This document shows positions 28,999 through 39,243 of a stretch of DNA of 45,853 bases, piece after piece; the stretch's first letter is position 1; the number at the start of each line of letters is the position of its first letter. The DNA is taken from NCBI GenBank assembly GCA_026988515.1, contig JALSLA010000059.1, positions 1 to 45,853 of the forward strand, in the 5' to 3' direction. Source of the stretch: Helicobacteraceae bacterium (lineage in GTDB: Bacteria; Campylobacterota; Campylobacteria; Campylobacterales; Sulfurimonadaceae). The position numbers and the translations under genes are program-made. Below the pieces are notes generated by a model, which did no database searches, was not told the DNA's origin, and saw nothing but the letters and a program-made list of their open reading frames with translations.

Positions 28999-29563
28999 AC
29001 AAATTCTCATTGTAATGAAAACACTCCGCATTTACAAGTAGCGGCTGTTTGGTGTCTTTGTCAGAGAGTTTAATGTCAGATGTGCTTAAAAGCCAGTCAA
29101 TTCCAATGCTTTTGTCATCAAAAGCGATGCCGCGGTCGCATTCCGGCGAGTAGTAGTTGTCAACCTTATAGGCAAAAACGGTCTCACCTTCCAAAACAAT
29201 AAAACCGTGTGCAAATCCGCGAGGAACAAGAAGCTGGCGTTTGTTCTCACTGCTGAGCTCAACGGCAACATGTTGACCAAAAGTCGGGCTGCCTTGGCGA
29301 ATATCGACGGCAACATCAAGGACGCGTCCTTGAATGACGCGAACCAGCTTGGTTTGGGCAAACGGAGGCAATTGATAGTGTAGCCCGCGCAACACCCCTT
29401 TAGAACTTTTGGACTCATTGTCCTGACAAAAGTCAATGCAATAGCCTAAAAAGTCTTCAAGCTTATCTTGACGAAAGGTTTCGACAAAATAACCGCGTGC
29501 ATCACCATGTACTTTTGGCTCAATAATAATAACATCGGAAATAGCGGTTCGAATAAAATTCAT
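28991..29563 (-). CDS. rfbC: dTDP-4-dehydrorhamnose 3,5-epimerase
   Basis: 190 residues, the standard RmlC length. [26 protein letters not shown] with the catalytic His, [16 protein letters not shown], and [14 protein letters not shown] identify the cupin-fold epimerase. It inverts C3 and C5 of the RfbB product. It overlaps rfbA by 4 nt and rfbD by 8 nt, consistent with one transcript and coupled translation. Confidence 0.96.
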   Translation of the reverse strand: MNFIRTAISDVIIIEPKVHGDARGYFVETFRQDKLEDFLGYCIDFCQDNESKSSKGVLRGLHYQLPPFAQTKLVRVIQGRVLDVAVDIRQGSPTFGQHVAVELSSENKRQLLVPRGFAHGFIVLEGETVFAYKVDNYYSPECDRGIAFDDKSIGIDWLLSTSDIKLSDKDTKQPLLVNAECFHYNENLYA

Positions 29564-30450
29564 CGTGCCACGCTCCCTTCGTTGGCACGACGAATCAGAT
29601 ACTGTCCGTATTGGTTCTTTTTAAGCGGTTGTGCCAGTTCAATAAGCGCATCTTTAGAGATATAGCCCATTTCATAGGCTATCTCTTCAATACAGGCGAC
29701 TTTAAGCCCCTGACGGTTCTCTATGGTCTGAATAAAGTTTGAAGCCTCAAGCAAGCTCTCATGCGTTCCCGTATCGAGCCATGCATAACCGCGACCCATG
29801 AGTTCAACGCGTAAGTTTTTCTCTTTGAGGTACGCTTGGTTAACGCTGGTAATCTCGAGCTCTCCCCGGTCGGAAGGCGTAACATTTTTAGCAATTTGAA
29901 CAACAGAATTGGGGTAGAAGTAAAGACCGACCACAGCATAGTTACTTTTAGGATTGGACGGTTTCTCTTCAATGGAAGTGACTGTGCCGTCTTCGTTAAA
30001 CTCAGCTACACCGTAACGTTCCGGATCTTTCACATAATAACCAAAAACGGTAGCCTTGTTCTCTTTTTTTGCGCTGACAACAGCTGAGTCCAGGAGTTCC
30101 GTAAGACCGTGTCCGTAGAAGATGTTGTCGCCCAACACCAGACAGACGTCGTGGTCTCCGATAAACGCCTCCCCTAAAATAAACGCCTGAGCAAGACCGT
30201 CAGGAGAGGGCTGCACTTTATAGGAAAATGACATTCCAATACTGCTGCCGTCACCTAAAAGCTCTTCAAATCTCGGTAGATCTTGCGGTGTCGAAATAAT
30301 AAGTACCTCTTTAATGCCTGCTAGCATGAGAATGGAGAGCGGATAGTAGATCATTGGTTTGTCATAAATGGGAGAGAGCTGTTTGCTAATTCCTTTGGTA
30401 ATCGGGTAGAGGCGTGTTCCGCTACCTCCTGCTAAAATAATGCCTTTCAT
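29560..30450 (-). CDS. rfbA: Glucose-1-phosphate thymidylyltransferase
   Basis: 296 residues with [17 protein letters not shown], the nucleotidyltransferase signature, then [27 protein letters not shown] and [13 protein letters not shown], and [18 protein letters not shown]. All are RmlA hallmarks. It makes dTDP-glucose from glucose-1-phosphate and dTTP, the first step of the rhamnose pathway. Feedback control by dTDP-rhamnose is known for the family. It starts 4 nt after the manC stop. Confidence 0.97.
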   Translation of the reverse strand: MKGIILAGGSGTRLYPITKGISKQLSPIYDKPMIYYPLSILMLAGIKEVLIISTPQDLPRFEELLGDGSSIGMSFSYKVQPSPDGLAQAFILGEAFIGDHDVCLVLGDNIFYGHGLTELLDSAVVSAKKENKATVFGYYVKDPERYGVAEFNEDGTVTSIEEKPSNPKSNYAVVGLYFYPNSVVQIAKNVTPSDRGELEITSVNQAYLKEKNLRVELMGRGYAWLDTGTHESLLEASNFIQTIENRQGLKVACIEEIAYEMGYISKDALIELAQPLKKNQYGQYLIRRANEGSVAR

Positions 30451-30454
30451 TTAA

Positions 30455-31816
30455 TTAACTCCTTTTAAAATCATCATCGATACGTACAATATCGTCTTCA
30501 CCGGTATACTCACCAACCTGTGCTTCTATGAGTACAAGATTGATTTTACCCGGGTTTTCCAACCGGTGAATTTCACCCATTTTTATGTAAGTAGATTCAT
30601 TGGGACGAACCAAAAAGCTTTTTTCTCCTACTGTTACCATAGCAGTTCCGCTAACCACAATCCAGTGTTCGCTTCGGTGAAAATGTTTTTGTAGGCTAAG
30701 TCGTTTTTTTGGTTTTACGACAATACGTTTAATTTTATAACCGGGGGTGTCTTCTAGAATGGTATAGGTCCCCCAGGGGCGATGAGCAGTTATGTGGATT
30801 TGAGGAAGAGAAGAACCCTTTTCTTTAAGTTTTTGCACAACTTGTTTGACTTTCTGTGAGCTCCCTTTTTTTGAGATAAGCAGAGCATCATCGGTATGGA
30901 CAATAATCATGTCTTCTAGGTCAACAGCTGCGACCATTTTGTCTGAAAGAATCAAATTGTTTTTTGAATTTACAGCAATCAGGTTTTTGTTTGTTGTGTT
31001 GCCTTGATCGTCTTTTGGTAACTCATCGTAAAGTGCATCAAAGCTTCCTAGGTCACTCCATGCAATATTGCTTGGGATGACTTTGACTCTGTTGCTTTGC
31101 TCCATAACGGCATAATCGATGCTGTCCTCGGGAATTTGTGCCATATCATCATGTGAAATGCGAATGATATTTTCTTTATTTGCATGTTCATAGGCATTTA
31201 GAGCAGTGTTATAGATATTTGGTGAATGTTTTTCAAGTTCTTTTAGAAATACTCCGGCTTTAAAACAGAACATGCCACTGTTCCAATAATAATTACCGGC
31301 TTTAATATATGTTTCGGCGGTAGCGGTATCCGGTTTTTCTTTGAAAGACAACACGTTGGTACCGTCAGCCTCTATGTATCCGTAACCGGTTTCTGCATAT
31401 GAGGGAGTTATACCAAATGTGACAAGATTATTTTTCTCAGCTTCTATTTTGGCTTGTCTAACAGCATTTTCATAGGCCGTTTGATCTTTTATGAGATGAT
31501 CTGAAGGAGTCACTAAAACAATTTCATTGGGATCTATATTGAAACAGGCTAATGCAATGGCAGGAGCCGTATTCCGCCCTAGGGGCTCAAGTAAAAAAGA
31601 GGCATTTTTAGTATGTTCCATCTGATCAACAGCTAAAAAATATTGCTCCGCATTAGAGACTATATATTGCTGATTACAAAAGAGACTATTACGTTTTAAA
31701 GTTAACTGAAAGAGTGATTGGTCATTAAAAAGTTTTACAAATTGTTTCGGCATCAAGGTGCGACTTATTGGCCACAGGCGTGTCCCACTACCTCCACAAA
31801 GAATAATATTAATCAT
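30455..31816 (-). CDS. manC: Bifunctional mannose-1-phosphate guanylyltransferase / mannose-6-phosphate isomerase
   Basis: 453 residues, the length of the two-domain ManC/AlgA/CpsB enzymes. The N-terminal domain starts IILCGGSGTRLWPISRTLMP and contains EKPDTATAETYI and WNSGMFCFKAG. The C-terminal cupin has RPWGTYTILEDTPGYKIK and HFHRSEHWIVVSGTA with the metal-binding His residues, the isomerase part. It supplies GDP-mannose for the repeat unit or as a precursor of GDP-deoxysugars; no GDP-mannose dehydratase or phosphomannomutase is in the window. It abuts cysQ with no gap. Confidence 0.94.
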   Translation of the reverse strand: MINIILCGGSGTRLWPISRTLMPKQFVKLFNDQSLFQLTLKRNSLFCNQQYIVSNAEQYFLAVDQMEHTKNASFLLEPLGRNTAPAIALACFNIDPNEIVLVTPSDHLIKDQTAYENAVRQAKIEAEKNNLVTFGITPSYAETGYGYIEADGTNVLSFKEKPDTATAETYIKAGNYYWNSGMFCFKAGVFLKELEKHSPNIYNTALNAYEHANKENIIRISHDDMAQIPEDSIDYAVMEQSNRVKVIPSNIAWSDLGSFDALYDELPKDDQGNTTNKNLIAVNSKNNLILSDKMVAAVDLEDMIIVHTDDALLISKKGSSQKVKQVVQKLKEKGSSLPQIHITAHRPWGTYTILEDTPGYKIKRIVVKPKKRLSLQKHFHRSEHWIVVSGTAMVTVGEKSFLVRPNESTYIKMGEIHRLENPGKINLVLIEAQVGEYTGEDDIVRIDDDFKRS

Positions 31817-32578
31817 CTATTTTCCTTTAACAACAAACCATGGATTGAGCAGATTTTCCTTATTATAAATCATGGGCTCATTGCTTTCAAACTGGTAGGT
31901 CATCTTGCCGGCTTCACGGACAACAGCATCGGCGGCACCGGTGTCCCACTCCATAGTGGGTGCAAGCCTTGGGTAGATATCGGCACTGCCTTCGGCCACC
32001 ATGCAAAGTTTCAGAGAACTTCCTTTGGAGACCTGTTCAATGTTGTCACTTTCAAGTGCATCAATAAAGGCTTGTGTCTCTTCGGAAAGATGTGATTTTG
32101 ATGCGACGACAAAGAGCTTTTTCTCTGGAGTTGCATTGGTTTTCAAGGGGAGCTTTTGGCCATTTTTGTAAGCTCCTTCATCTTTTTTAGCGCGATACAT
32201 ATCGCCCAGTGCCGGAGCATAGACAACCCCGAGTACGGGAGTGTTTTTGTGAATGAGTGCGATGTTGACGGTAAACTCCCCGTTTTTCTTAATGAACTCT
32301 TTGGTACCGTCAATGGGGTCGATCAGCCAGAAATACTCCCAGTTCTTGCGCTCACTGTACGGTGCGGCTTTGTTCTCTTCGGAGAGAATGGGGATGGTCG
32401 GGTAGAGTTGTGTTAAAGCGTTGCAAATAATTTCGTTTGACTTGGTATCGGCTTCGGTCAACGGTGATTTGTCGTCTTTATAGTCGACGGTAAAGTCTCG
32501 GCTGTAGATCTCCATAATGGCATCGCCGGCCTCTTTGGCAACAGCAACAATATCGTTGAGCAGAATGCTTTTAAGCAT
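31817..32578 (-). CDS. cysQ: 3'(2'),5'-bisphosphate nucleotidase, CysQ
   Basis: 253 residues from ATG 32578, giving an 8-nt overlap with cysC; a longer in-frame start at 32632 would overlap by 62 nt. The inositol-monophosphatase-family motifs are [26 protein letters not shown] (metal-binding DPIDGT) and [12 protein letters not shown]. CysQ removes the 3'-phosphate of PAP, the product left when a sulfotransferase uses PAPS, and so relieves inhibition of those enzymes. Its place beside cysC and in the same operon as two sulfotransferases fits this role closely. Confidence 0.93.
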   Translation of the reverse strand: MLKSILLNDIVAVAKEAGDAIMEIYSRDFTVDYKDDKSPLTEADTKSNEIICNALTQLYPTIPILSEENKAAPYSERKNWEYFWLIDPIDGTKEFIKKNGEFTVNIALIHKNTPVLGVVYAPALGDMYRAKKDEGAYKNGQKLPLKTNATPEKKLFVVASKSHLSEETQAFIDALESDNIEQVSKGSSLKLCMVAEGSADIYPRLAPTMEWDTGAADAVVREAGKMTYQFESNEPMIYNKENLLNPWFVVKGK

Positions 32579-33173
32579 GTATGTATCCTTTGGTAGTGAG
32601 ATAGTCAATGATGATGTCGGCGCATGCATCAATACTGAGCTCGCTGTTTTTTACATGTATTTCAGGGTGTTGCGGTGCTTCGTACGGAGAGGAGATACCT
32701 GTAAAATCGGGTATTTCACCGTTCCGCGCTTTTCTATAGAGTCCTTTGGGATCACGGCGCTCACACTCTTCAAGAGGGGTATCAATAAAAACTTCAATAA
32801 ATTCGCCCTCCTCCATCATGGCTCTAACGCGATCACGATCTTCTTGAAAGGGAGAGATAAAAGCCGAGAGGACAATGGTTCCGGCATCGACAAAAAGTTT
32901 GGCAACTTCACCGATACGACGAATGTTTTCTATGCGATCTTCGTGGGAAAATCCAAGCCGGGCATTGAGCCCGCGGCGGATATTGTCGCCGTCAAGCAGG
33001 TAGGTATGACGCCCGAGTGCATAGAGCTTGGCTTCAACGGCATTGGCTATGGTAGACTTTCCGCTACCGCTTAGCCCTGTAAACCAAAGTACGCAAGGGC
33101 GCTGTTGTTTAAGGTCAGATCGTGCCTCTTTGCTAATATCATGATTGTGCCATACAATGTTGTTATTTGACAT
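32571..33173 (-). CDS. cysC: Adenylyl-sulfate (APS) kinase, CysC
   Basis: 200 residues with the full APS kinase motif set: P-loop GLSGSGKS at residues 33-40, [41 protein letters not shown], and [12 protein letters not shown] followed by [10 protein letters not shown]. It phosphorylates APS to PAPS, the sulfate donor. No APS or PAPS reductase lies in the window, so PAPS made here is more likely for sulfation than for cysteine synthesis. It overlaps the DUF2061 fusion gene by 11 nt. Confidence 0.95.
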   Translation of the reverse strand: MSNNNIVWHNHDISKEARSDLKQQRPCVLWFTGLSGSGKSTIANAVEAKLYALGRHTYLLDGDNIRRGLNARLGFSHEDRIENIRRIGEVAKLFVDAGTIVLSAFISPFQEDRDRVRAMMEEGEFIEVFIDTPLEECERRDPKGLYRKARNGEIPDFTGISSPYEAPQHPEIHVKNSELSIDACADIIIDYLTTKGYIHA

Positions 33174-33888
33174 AGTGCTTCTTTATATATTTTACAATAG
33201 TGTTAGCCGCTTCTTCGGCACTCATTATCTCGGTATCAATGACAATTTCAGCATGCTGCGGCTCTTCGTAGACATCGTTGATACCGGAGAAATTCTGCAA
33301 TTCACCTTTAAGAGCCTTTTGGTAAACCCCTTTGTAATCTCGTTGTTTGCAGGTCTCAATATCGGCTTTAACATGGACAATAATATTGTTGGTTACCATA
33401 TCACGGATGGCCTTGCGTGATTCTCTATAAGGAGAGACGAAAGAGGCAACGGTTGAGATGGAGTTTTTTTGTAATTTTTGAATCAGAAAACCGACACGGT
33501 GCATATGACGGTTTCGGTCTTCTCGTGTGAAGCCGATATCGGGAATGAGGTCGCGGATATCTTTGGCATCAATACGTTCAAGCGGAATGTGCAGCTTTTC
33601 AAGCTCTTCATAAACCTTGTCGGCAATGGTTGTTTTTCCTGAAAGCGGCAGACCGGTAAACCATAGATTAAACGGCTCAATCTTCTTTTTGCCCCAGTGG
33701 ATTTTAAACCATGCGCGTTCATGCAGCCAGTAGAGGGCTACTTTTAAAACAGTTTCAATCATTCCGGCGGCAATGGCCAAGTCGAGCCTTCCAAAAAAGA
33801 CATAGACAATAACAATGGTTGTTGATGTGGCAACGATGCGCCAGCTAATCCCTTTAACAATGGAGCGCTGATTGGTCTCTTTATACAT
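33163..33888 (-). CDS. DUF2061 membrane domain fused to a diverged APS-kinase-like domain
   Basis: 241 residues. Residues about 5-62 match DUF2061: [17 protein letters not shown], a hydrophobic segment, then [21 protein letters not shown], giving two membrane segments. Residues about 70-235 are CysC-like, with P-loop GLPLSGKT at 79-86, [22 protein letters not shown] and [10 protein letters not shown]. The motif that reads LDGD in ordinary CysC reads IDAK here (106-109), and the NIRR segment reads HMHR, so activity on APS is uncertain. It may be a membrane-tethered APS kinase, a regulatory paralogue or a kinase for another substrate. It lies between cysN and cysC with 1- and 11-nt overlaps. 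Confidence 0.85.
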   Translation of the reverse strand: MYKETNQRSIVKGISWRIVATSTTIVIVYVFFGRLDLAIAAGMIETVLKVALYWLHERAWFKIHWGKKKIEPFNLWFTGLPLSGKTTIADKVYEELEKLHIPLERIDAKDIRDLIPDIGFTREDRNRHMHRVGFLIQKLQKNSISTVASFVSPYRESRKAIRDMVTNNIIVHVKADIETCKQRDYKGVYQKALKGELQNFSGINDVYEEPQHAEIVIDTEIMSAEEAANTIVKYIKKHYVK

Positions 33889-35300
33889 TAGACTGCTTTA
33901 CACTCCCATTCCGGAAAGTTGTCACGAATGTATTGATTAAGTGCTTTTTCGGCGTCACTGTAGTGTTTACCATTGCGTTTAATGACATCTTCGTCTCTGC
34001 GGCTGACTCCGACAATCATTCCTGCACCGACCGTGTTGTTGGTAATGCGATCAACAACAATAAAGCTGCCGGTTAAGCGGTTTTCTTTGTAAGCATCAGA
34101 AGCTATAGGGCGAGTAAGTACCATGCGGCAGGAGGCAATGTCATTGAGTTCGAGTGTTTCTACCTGCGTACGCTCATAGGTGTTGACATCAATTTTGTAG
34201 TTAATGTGTTCAATATGCCCCGATACCACAGATGTAGCTCTTTTAATGTCATACGTACGTCCGGTGTCCATAGGTTTCTCATCCATCCAGACCAGCATTA
34301 CTTTTAGGCTGTTGGAAACACGTGGTAGGCTATGCGTATGTACAATCATATCGCCACGGCTGATATCGACTTCGTCTTCGGTGGTGATTGTAACGGCCAT
34401 AGGAGCATATGCCTCTTGCGTAGTTGCTTCTCTGTCTGCCTCGCTAATATCTCCGGCATTAATAATGCTTTTTACTTTTGTGGTTTTTCCTGATGGCAGT
34501 ACGGTAATTTCATCGCCCACGGCAACGCTTCCGGCGGCAATAGTACCGCAAAATCCTCTGAAATTAAGGTGAGGTCGGTTGACGTACTGTACCGGAAAAC
34601 GGAAATTCTCCGCTTTTTGCTCTTTTGAAATATCCATAGTATCAAGCAGCTCTAAAAGGGGCTTGCCCTCAAACCATGGAGTATGAGTACTTTTGTCGAC
34701 GACATTATCACCGTTTAAAGCACTGACGGGGATGTAGTAGGTGTTTTTAATGCCTAACTCATCGGCAAGTGCACCGTAAGCCTGCGAGATATCATTGAAA
34801 ACACTTTCGCTAAAATCGACCAGATCCATTTTGTTGATGGCAATAACAACATGCTCAATGCCCAACAGTGAGACAATAAAACTGTGGCGCCGTGTCTGCG
34901 TCAAGATACCTTTGCGCGCGTCAATAAGAATGATGGCGACATCCGCGGTTGAAGCACCGGTGACCATATTGCGGGTATACTGCTCATGCCCCGGAGTATC
35001 GGCAATAATGAATTTACGTTTTTCTGTTGTAAAAAATCGATAGGCAACATCAATGGTAATACCCTGTTCGCGTTCACTCTGCAAGCCGTCGACCAAAAGT
35101 GCCATATCGATTTTTTCGCCGGTAGTGCCATATTTTTTACTTTCGCTTTCGGCTGCGGCGAGCTGGTCGTCAAAGATCATTTTGGAGTCGTACAGCATAC
35201 GACCGATAAGTGTGCTTTTACCGTCATCGACGCTACCACAGGTTAAGAAGCGTAGCATGTCTTTGTTTTCATGTTGCTTTAAGTAATCGATAATATCCAT
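33888..35300 (-). CDS. cysN: Sulfate adenylyltransferase subunit 1 (GTPase), CysN
   Basis: 470 residues. It is an EF-Tu-like GTPase with P-loop GSVDDGKSTLIGRMLYDSK, GITIDVAYRFF (switch I), IADTPGHEQYTRNMVTGAS (G3) and NKMDLVDFS (G4), then beta-barrel domains (FRFPVQYVNRPHLNFRGFCG). It couples GTP hydrolysis to APS formation by CysD. It is not fused to CysC, unlike NodQ-type CysNC proteins. It overlaps cysD and the fusion gene by 1 nt each. Confidence 0.96.
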   Translation of the reverse strand: MDIIDYLKQHENKDMLRFLTCGSVDDGKSTLIGRMLYDSKMIFDDQLAAAESESKKYGTTGEKIDMALLVDGLQSEREQGITIDVAYRFFTTEKRKFIIADTPGHEQYTRNMVTGASTADVAIILIDARKGILTQTRRHSFIVSLLGIEHVVIAINKMDLVDFSESVFNDISQAYGALADELGIKNTYYIPVSALNGDNVVDKSTHTPWFEGKPLLELLDTMDISKEQKAENFRFPVQYVNRPHLNFRGFCGTIAAGSVAVGDEITVLPSGKTTKVKSIINAGDISEADREATTQEAYAPMAVTITTEDEVDISRGDMIVHTHSLPRVSNSLKVMLVWMDEKPMDTGRTYDIKRATSVVSGHIEHINYKIDVNTYERTQVETLELNDIASCRMVLTRPIASDAYKENRLTGSFIVVDRITNNTVGAGMIVGVSRRDEDVIKRNGKHYSDAEKALNQYIRDNFPEWECKAV

Positions 35301-36211
35301 TAAAAGTACCCTTCAATTTTTTTCTGCTCCATTGCGCCTTCTTGATCTTTGTCAATCAGGCGTCCTTCACGTTCGCTGCTGGTAGAGAGCAGCATCTCTT
35401 TAATAATTTCAGGCAGTGTGGTTGCCGTAGAGTTTATGGCGCCGGTCAGCGGGTAGCAGCCGAGTGTTCGGAAGCGCACCATCTCTTTTTTGGCGGTTTT
35501 TCGTAAGGCTTCCGGCATACGATCGTCATCAACCATAATTTTGGTGCCTTCATACTCTACGACTTCCTGCTCTTTGGCAAAGTAGAGCGAAGGAATGGGG
35601 ATCTCCTCTAAGTAGATATATTGCCAAACATCGAGTTCGGTCCAGTTAGAGATAGGAAAAACACGAACACTTTCACCTTTTTCAATAGCAGTGTTGTAGA
35701 CATTCCACAGTTCAGGACGCTGGTTTTTCGGATCCCATCGGTGGTGTTTGTCGCGAAACGAGAAGATACGCTCTTTGGCGCGAGACTTCTCTTCGTCACG
35801 GCGTGCACCGCCGATAACGGCATCGTAGCCACCGGCGTTAAGCGCTTGTTTGAGCGCTTGGGTTTTCATAATATCGGTATGCACTTTGCTGCCGTGTTCA
35901 AACGGAGAGATATTCATCTCAAGCCCTTCGGGATTGGAGTGAACAATAAGATCAAAACCGAGATCTTTGGCACGTTGATCACGGAAGTCGATCATCTCTT
36001 TAAATTTCCATGTTGTGTCGACATGTAAAAGCGGAAAAGGAAGCTTGCTCGGAGCAAAAGCTTTCATGGCAAGATGCAGCATAACCGAGGAGTCTTTACC
36101 CACAGAGTACATCATGACCGGATTGCTAAATTCGGCAGCTACCTCCCGTAAAATATGAATGGACTCGGCCTCGAGTTGCTTAAGGTGTGTCAGCCGTTCT
36201 TGGTTCAACAT
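35300..36211 (-). CDS. cysD: Sulfate adenylyltransferase subunit 2, CysD
   Basis: 303 residues, the standard length. [20 protein letters not shown] is the PP-loop ATP pyrophosphatase motif. [50 protein letters not shown] and [13 protein letters not shown] are the diagnostic CysD blocks. It adenylates sulfate to APS with CysN. It is the first gene of the long leftward operon; AAAGGAATT precedes its ATG at 36211. Confidence 0.97.
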   Translation of the reverse strand: MLNQERLTHLKQLEAESIHILREVAAEFSNPVMMYSVGKDSSVMLHLAMKAFAPSKLPFPLLHVDTTWKFKEMIDFRDQRAKDLGFDLIVHSNPEGLEMNISPFEHGSKVHTDIMKTQALKQALNAGGYDAVIGGARRDEEKSRAKERIFSFRDKHHRWDPKNQRPELWNVYNTAIEKGESVRVFPISNWTELDVWQYIYLEEIPIPSLYFAKEQEVVEYEGTKIMVDDDRMPEALRKTAKKEMVRFRTLGCYPLTGAINSTATTLPEIIKEMLLSTSSEREGRLIDKDQEGAMEQKKIEGYF

Positions 36212-36404
36212 GCAATTCCTTTAATTCTCAGTATTTTGACATGGCAATTATTGTTGCAAAAAACACTAAATATACGGTTAAATTTCGATTTATTTCGCGT
36301 ATTCTATCGTTTTTATTCTTTTTTGTTGCTTTAACATTGATATTTTTTTGATACCCTTTCGTAACGTACTCCTGTCAAGGTAAGTATTTTAGGAGAATAA
36401 TCAT
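36212..36404. promoter_or_regulatory. Divergent intergenic region between the leftward glycan operon and ydcF
   Basis: 193 nt of very A+T-rich DNA separate cysD (leftward) from the YdcF-like gene (rightward), so promoters for both are expected here. On the - strand TTGACA is read near 36372-36377 but I cannot fix a matching -10 box with confidence. On the + strand AGGAG at 36391-36395 is a clear ribosome site for the rightward gene. I see no ops/JUMPstart-like antitermination element, although the operon is over 21 kb long. Confidence 0.45.
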
Positions 36405-37094
36405 TTGAAAAAATTTTTAGTCAAATTTTCAATATTCGGCATTACAGTGTTAACAATATCTTATATTGTTTTTATCAATCTAGGAAAATTTTTTGATGTT
36501 ACAAAAAAACCTCAAAACGTTGATGTGATTGTCTGTCTGGGTGGGGGTAGTGGAGAGCGTTTGCGTAAATCAGCAGAGCTCTATAACAGGGGCTATTCAA
36601 AAACCGGTATTATCATATTGACCGGAGGCGAGACCATAGGTTTTGGTAAGCATCAATACAACAAAACAGACTACTTGATAGGACAAGGCGTACCTGCAGA
36701 GGCTATTGTATACCTTAACAATACTTCCAATACGATGAAAGAGGTTTTAGCATTACGAACGTATCTGCAACAACACCGTCTTCACAGTGTGATGTTCGTA
36801 TCGGATCCACCCCATTCGCGTCGTATTAGAATGTTGGCCGATACGATTGCCGAGTATGCTGATTATGGACTGCATGCCTATGAAGTGAGCAGCGATCCTG
36901 CATGGTGGCATGCGAACCGATATTATGAGAACAAAAAAGCACTGGGGTATGTTGTTGCCGAGGTGCTGAAATTGCCGACAAATTATATTGCTTACAATAT
37001 ATTGGAGCCATTGGGATTATTTGAGCCAATAAAAGCACATGCAGGGGAGTTCCTCTATTTTCTTAAATATCATATAGTGAGTATTTTGCGCTAA
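36405..37094 (+). CDS. YdcF/ElyC-family (DUF218) protein
   Basis: 229 residues from TTG 36405, chosen because AGGAG lies 9 nt upstream and no ATG fits better. A single N-terminal membrane segment (VKFSIFGITVLTISYIVFI) precedes a DUF218 domain: VDVIVCLGGGSGERLRKSAEL, IILTGGET, NTSNTMKEVLALRTYL and VMFVSDPPHSRRIRMLAD. Family members in E. coli (SanA, ElyC) affect envelope integrity, but the reaction is unsettled. It is transcribed away from the glycan operon, and a role in envelope or polysaccharide metabolism is only suggested by position. Confidence 0.87.
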   Translation: MKKFLVKFSIFGITVLTISYIVFINLGKFFDVTKKPQNVDVIVCLGGGSGERLRKSAELYNRGYSKTGIIILTGGETIGFGKHQYNKTDYLIGQGVPAEAIVYLNNTSNTMKEVLALRTYLQQHRLHSVMFVSDPPHSRRIRMLADTIAEYADYGLHAYEVSSDPAWWHANRYYENKKALGYVVAEVLKLPTNYIAYNILEPLGLFEPIKAHAGEFLYFLKYHIVSILR

Positions 37095-37150
37095 TATACA
37101 AATTTACATTTTCCTCGATATAATAACCTACTTTAATTTAAGGATTTGGC

Positions 37151-38317
37151 ATGCAATTTTCTGCTCCACTAAAACACAACTCAAAGCGCATGATGCTTTT
37201 GGGTTCGGGAGAACTTGGCAAAGAGGTCGCTATTGAAGCGCAGCGTTTGGGACTGGAGGTGATTGCCGTAGATCGTTATGAGCATGCGCCGGCACACATG
37301 GTGGCGCACCGTTTTCATGTGGTAAATATGCAAGATAGTGAGGCAATTTTAGAGATAATTCGTCATGAAAAACCCGATTTTATTCTGCCCGAAATTGAAG
37401 CAATCAGTATTGATGCACTCTTTAAAGCAGAAGCGGAAGGATTTCATGTCATTCCCAATGCCGAGGCGGTGAACAAGACGATGAATCGTAAAAACATTCG
37501 CCGTTTTGCGGCAGAAGAGCTGGGGGTCAAGACGGGTGCGTATCGGTTTGTATCGACGTATGAAGCGCTTTGCAGTGCAGCTGAAGAGCTGGGCTTTCCC
37601 TGCGTGATAAAACCGGTGATGAGCAGTTCGGGGCACGGTCAGAGTGTTGCCAAGAGTGTGGATGAATTGGCAGCGTCGTGGGAGATTGCCAAAGAGGCGC
37701 GCGGTGATGCGAGCGAGTTGATTGTGGAAGCATTCATTAAATTTGATTATGAAATTACACTGCTGACGGTTCGCAATGAGACAGAAACGGTTTTTTGTGA
37801 GCCGATTGGACACATTCAGCGTGATGGCGACTACGTTTTTAGTTGGCAGCCCATGCAGATGAGCACGCTTGCCAAAGAGCGAGCGCAAGCGATGGCCAAA
37901 CAGGTGACCGACGGACTGGGCGGTCGTGGTCTGTTTGGCGTAGAGATGTTTGTTTGCGGCGATGAGGTCTATTTTTCAGAGTTAAGCCCCCGTCCGCACG
38001 ATACGGGAATGGTGACGCTTATTACGCAGAGTCAGAGTGAATTTGCCTTGCATGTTCGTGCTGTATTGGGCTTACCGTTAGACTTTACCTTTTACGGCAG
38101 CGGTGCCAGTGCCGCCTTTAAGTCCGAGGTCGATTCTCATGCTCCGGTGATTGAGGTCGATGAGAGTCTTTTTGGTGCTGAGAGTTACGTCAGAGTCTTT
38201 TCAAAGCCCGAAAGCCATAAAGGACGACGCATGGCAGTTGTATTGGTTTATGATGAGGTGGCACGTGCGCTGGAGAAAGCTAAAGGGCTGATTACAAAAA
38301 TAAAGGATGTTGTGTGA
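37151..38317 (+). CDS. purT: Phosphoribosylglycinamide formyltransferase 2 (formate-dependent)
   Basis: 388 residues of an ATP-grasp enzyme. [20 protein letters not shown] is the N-terminal signature, followed by [47 protein letters not shown] with ATP-binding residues, and [16 protein letters not shown]. It uses formate and ATP to formylate GAR in purine synthesis. AAGGA precedes ATG 37151. The stop overlaps the next start by 4 nt. Nothing looks unusual, and I see no link to the formyltransferase-like gene in region 1. Confidence 0.96.
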   Translation: MQFSAPLKHNSKRMMLLGSGELGKEVAIEAQRLGLEVIAVDRYEHAPAHMVAHRFHVVNMQDSEAILEIIRHEKPDFILPEIEAISIDALFKAEAEGFHVIPNAEAVNKTMNRKNIRRFAAEELGVKTGAYRFVSTYEALCSAAEELGFPCVIKPVMSSSGHGQSVAKSVDELAASWEIAKEARGDASELIVEAFIKFDYEITLLTVRNETETVFCEPIGHIQRDGDYVFSWQPMQMSTLAKERAQAMAKQVTDGLGGRGLFGVEMFVCGDEVYFSELSPRPHDTGMVTLITQSQSEFALHVRAVLGLPLDFTFYGSGASAAFKSEVDSHAPVIEVDESLFGAESYVRVFSKPESHKGRRMAVVLVYDEVARALEKAKGLITKIKDVV

Positions 38318-39243
38318 AAGTTGTTTGTCTTGATGCCGCAACACTTGCGGGAACGGATTTGAGTGCCTTAAAGCAGTTTGGAACGATCGATATCTATGAG
38401 ACGACATTTTCCGGAGAGACACTCGAGCGCATTAAAACTGCCGACATCGTAATTACTAACAAAGTGGTTATTACCGAACATATGATGGCATCATGCAAGC
38501 ATCTTAAGCTTATCTGTGTGGCAGCTACAGGGATGAACAATATTGATCTTGAAGCAGCAATGGAGCATAATATTACAGTAAAAAATGTCGCAGGCTATTC
38601 GACCGACTCCGTAGTACAGCACACGTTTAGCATGTTGTTGTATCTGATGGGAAGTTCATGTTATTACGACCGTTATGTCAAAGAGGCTCAGTGGTGCAAG
38701 AGCCCGATTTTTACCCATTTGGATCGGCCGTTTGGTGAAATTCGAGGGAAAAAATGGGGCATTGTCGGTTTGGGTGCTATCGGTCAGGGGGTGGCACGTG
38801 TGGCTGAAGCATTCGGCGCAGAGGTCTGTTACTACTCTACATCACACCAAAACCACAATGACAACTACCCCAGTGTCGGACTAAGCGTCTTGCTTGAAAC
38901 ATGTGACATTATCTCCATTCATGCACCGCTCAATGCCAACACAAAAGGCCTGATCGCCCAGTCGGAGCTGTTACAGCTTAAAGAGGGGGCCTTTTTACTC
39001 AATCTCGGGCGCGGCGGAATTGTCGATGAAGCGGCATTGGCACGGATTATTGATGTTAAAGATATTAACGTGGGACTTGATGTTCTTGAAAGTGAACCGA
39101 TGCGTGAAGACCATCCGCTTTTACATGTAAAAAATAGTGACGCACTTTACATTACACCGCATATAGCATGGACATCCATACAAGCCCGTGAACGCTTGGT
39201 AGATGCCATTGTTCACAATATTCAAACGTTCATAAATGGCTGA
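38314..39243 (+). CDS. D-isomer-specific 2-hydroxyacid dehydrogenase
   Basis: 309 residues from GTG 38314, overlapping purT by 4 nt. The NAD-binding core has [20 protein letters not shown], then [14 protein letters not shown] and [16 protein letters not shown] with the catalytic Arg nearby, and ITPHIAWTS with the catalytic His. The order matches hydroxypyruvate/glycerate/lactate dehydrogenases. The specific substrate cannot be told; [14 protein letters not shown] is like that in HprA-type enzymes. It is cytoplasmic. A 12-bp palindrome lies at 39120-39131 in its C-terminal part, encoding Leu-His-Val-Lys. Confidence 0.92.
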   Translation: MKVVCLDAATLAGTDLSALKQFGTIDIYETTFSGETLERIKTADIVITNKVVITEHMMASCKHLKLICVAATGMNNIDLEAAMEHNITVKNVAGYSTDSVVQHTFSMLLYLMGSSCYYDRYVKEAQWCKSPIFTHLDRPFGEIRGKKWGIVGLGAIGQGVARVAEAFGAEVCYYSTSHQNHNDNYPSVGLSVLLETCDIISIHAPLNANTKGLIAQSELLQLKEGAFLLNLGRGGIVDEAALARIIDVKDINVGLDVLESEPMREDHPLLHVKNSDALYITPHIAWTSIQARERLVDAIVHNIQTFING

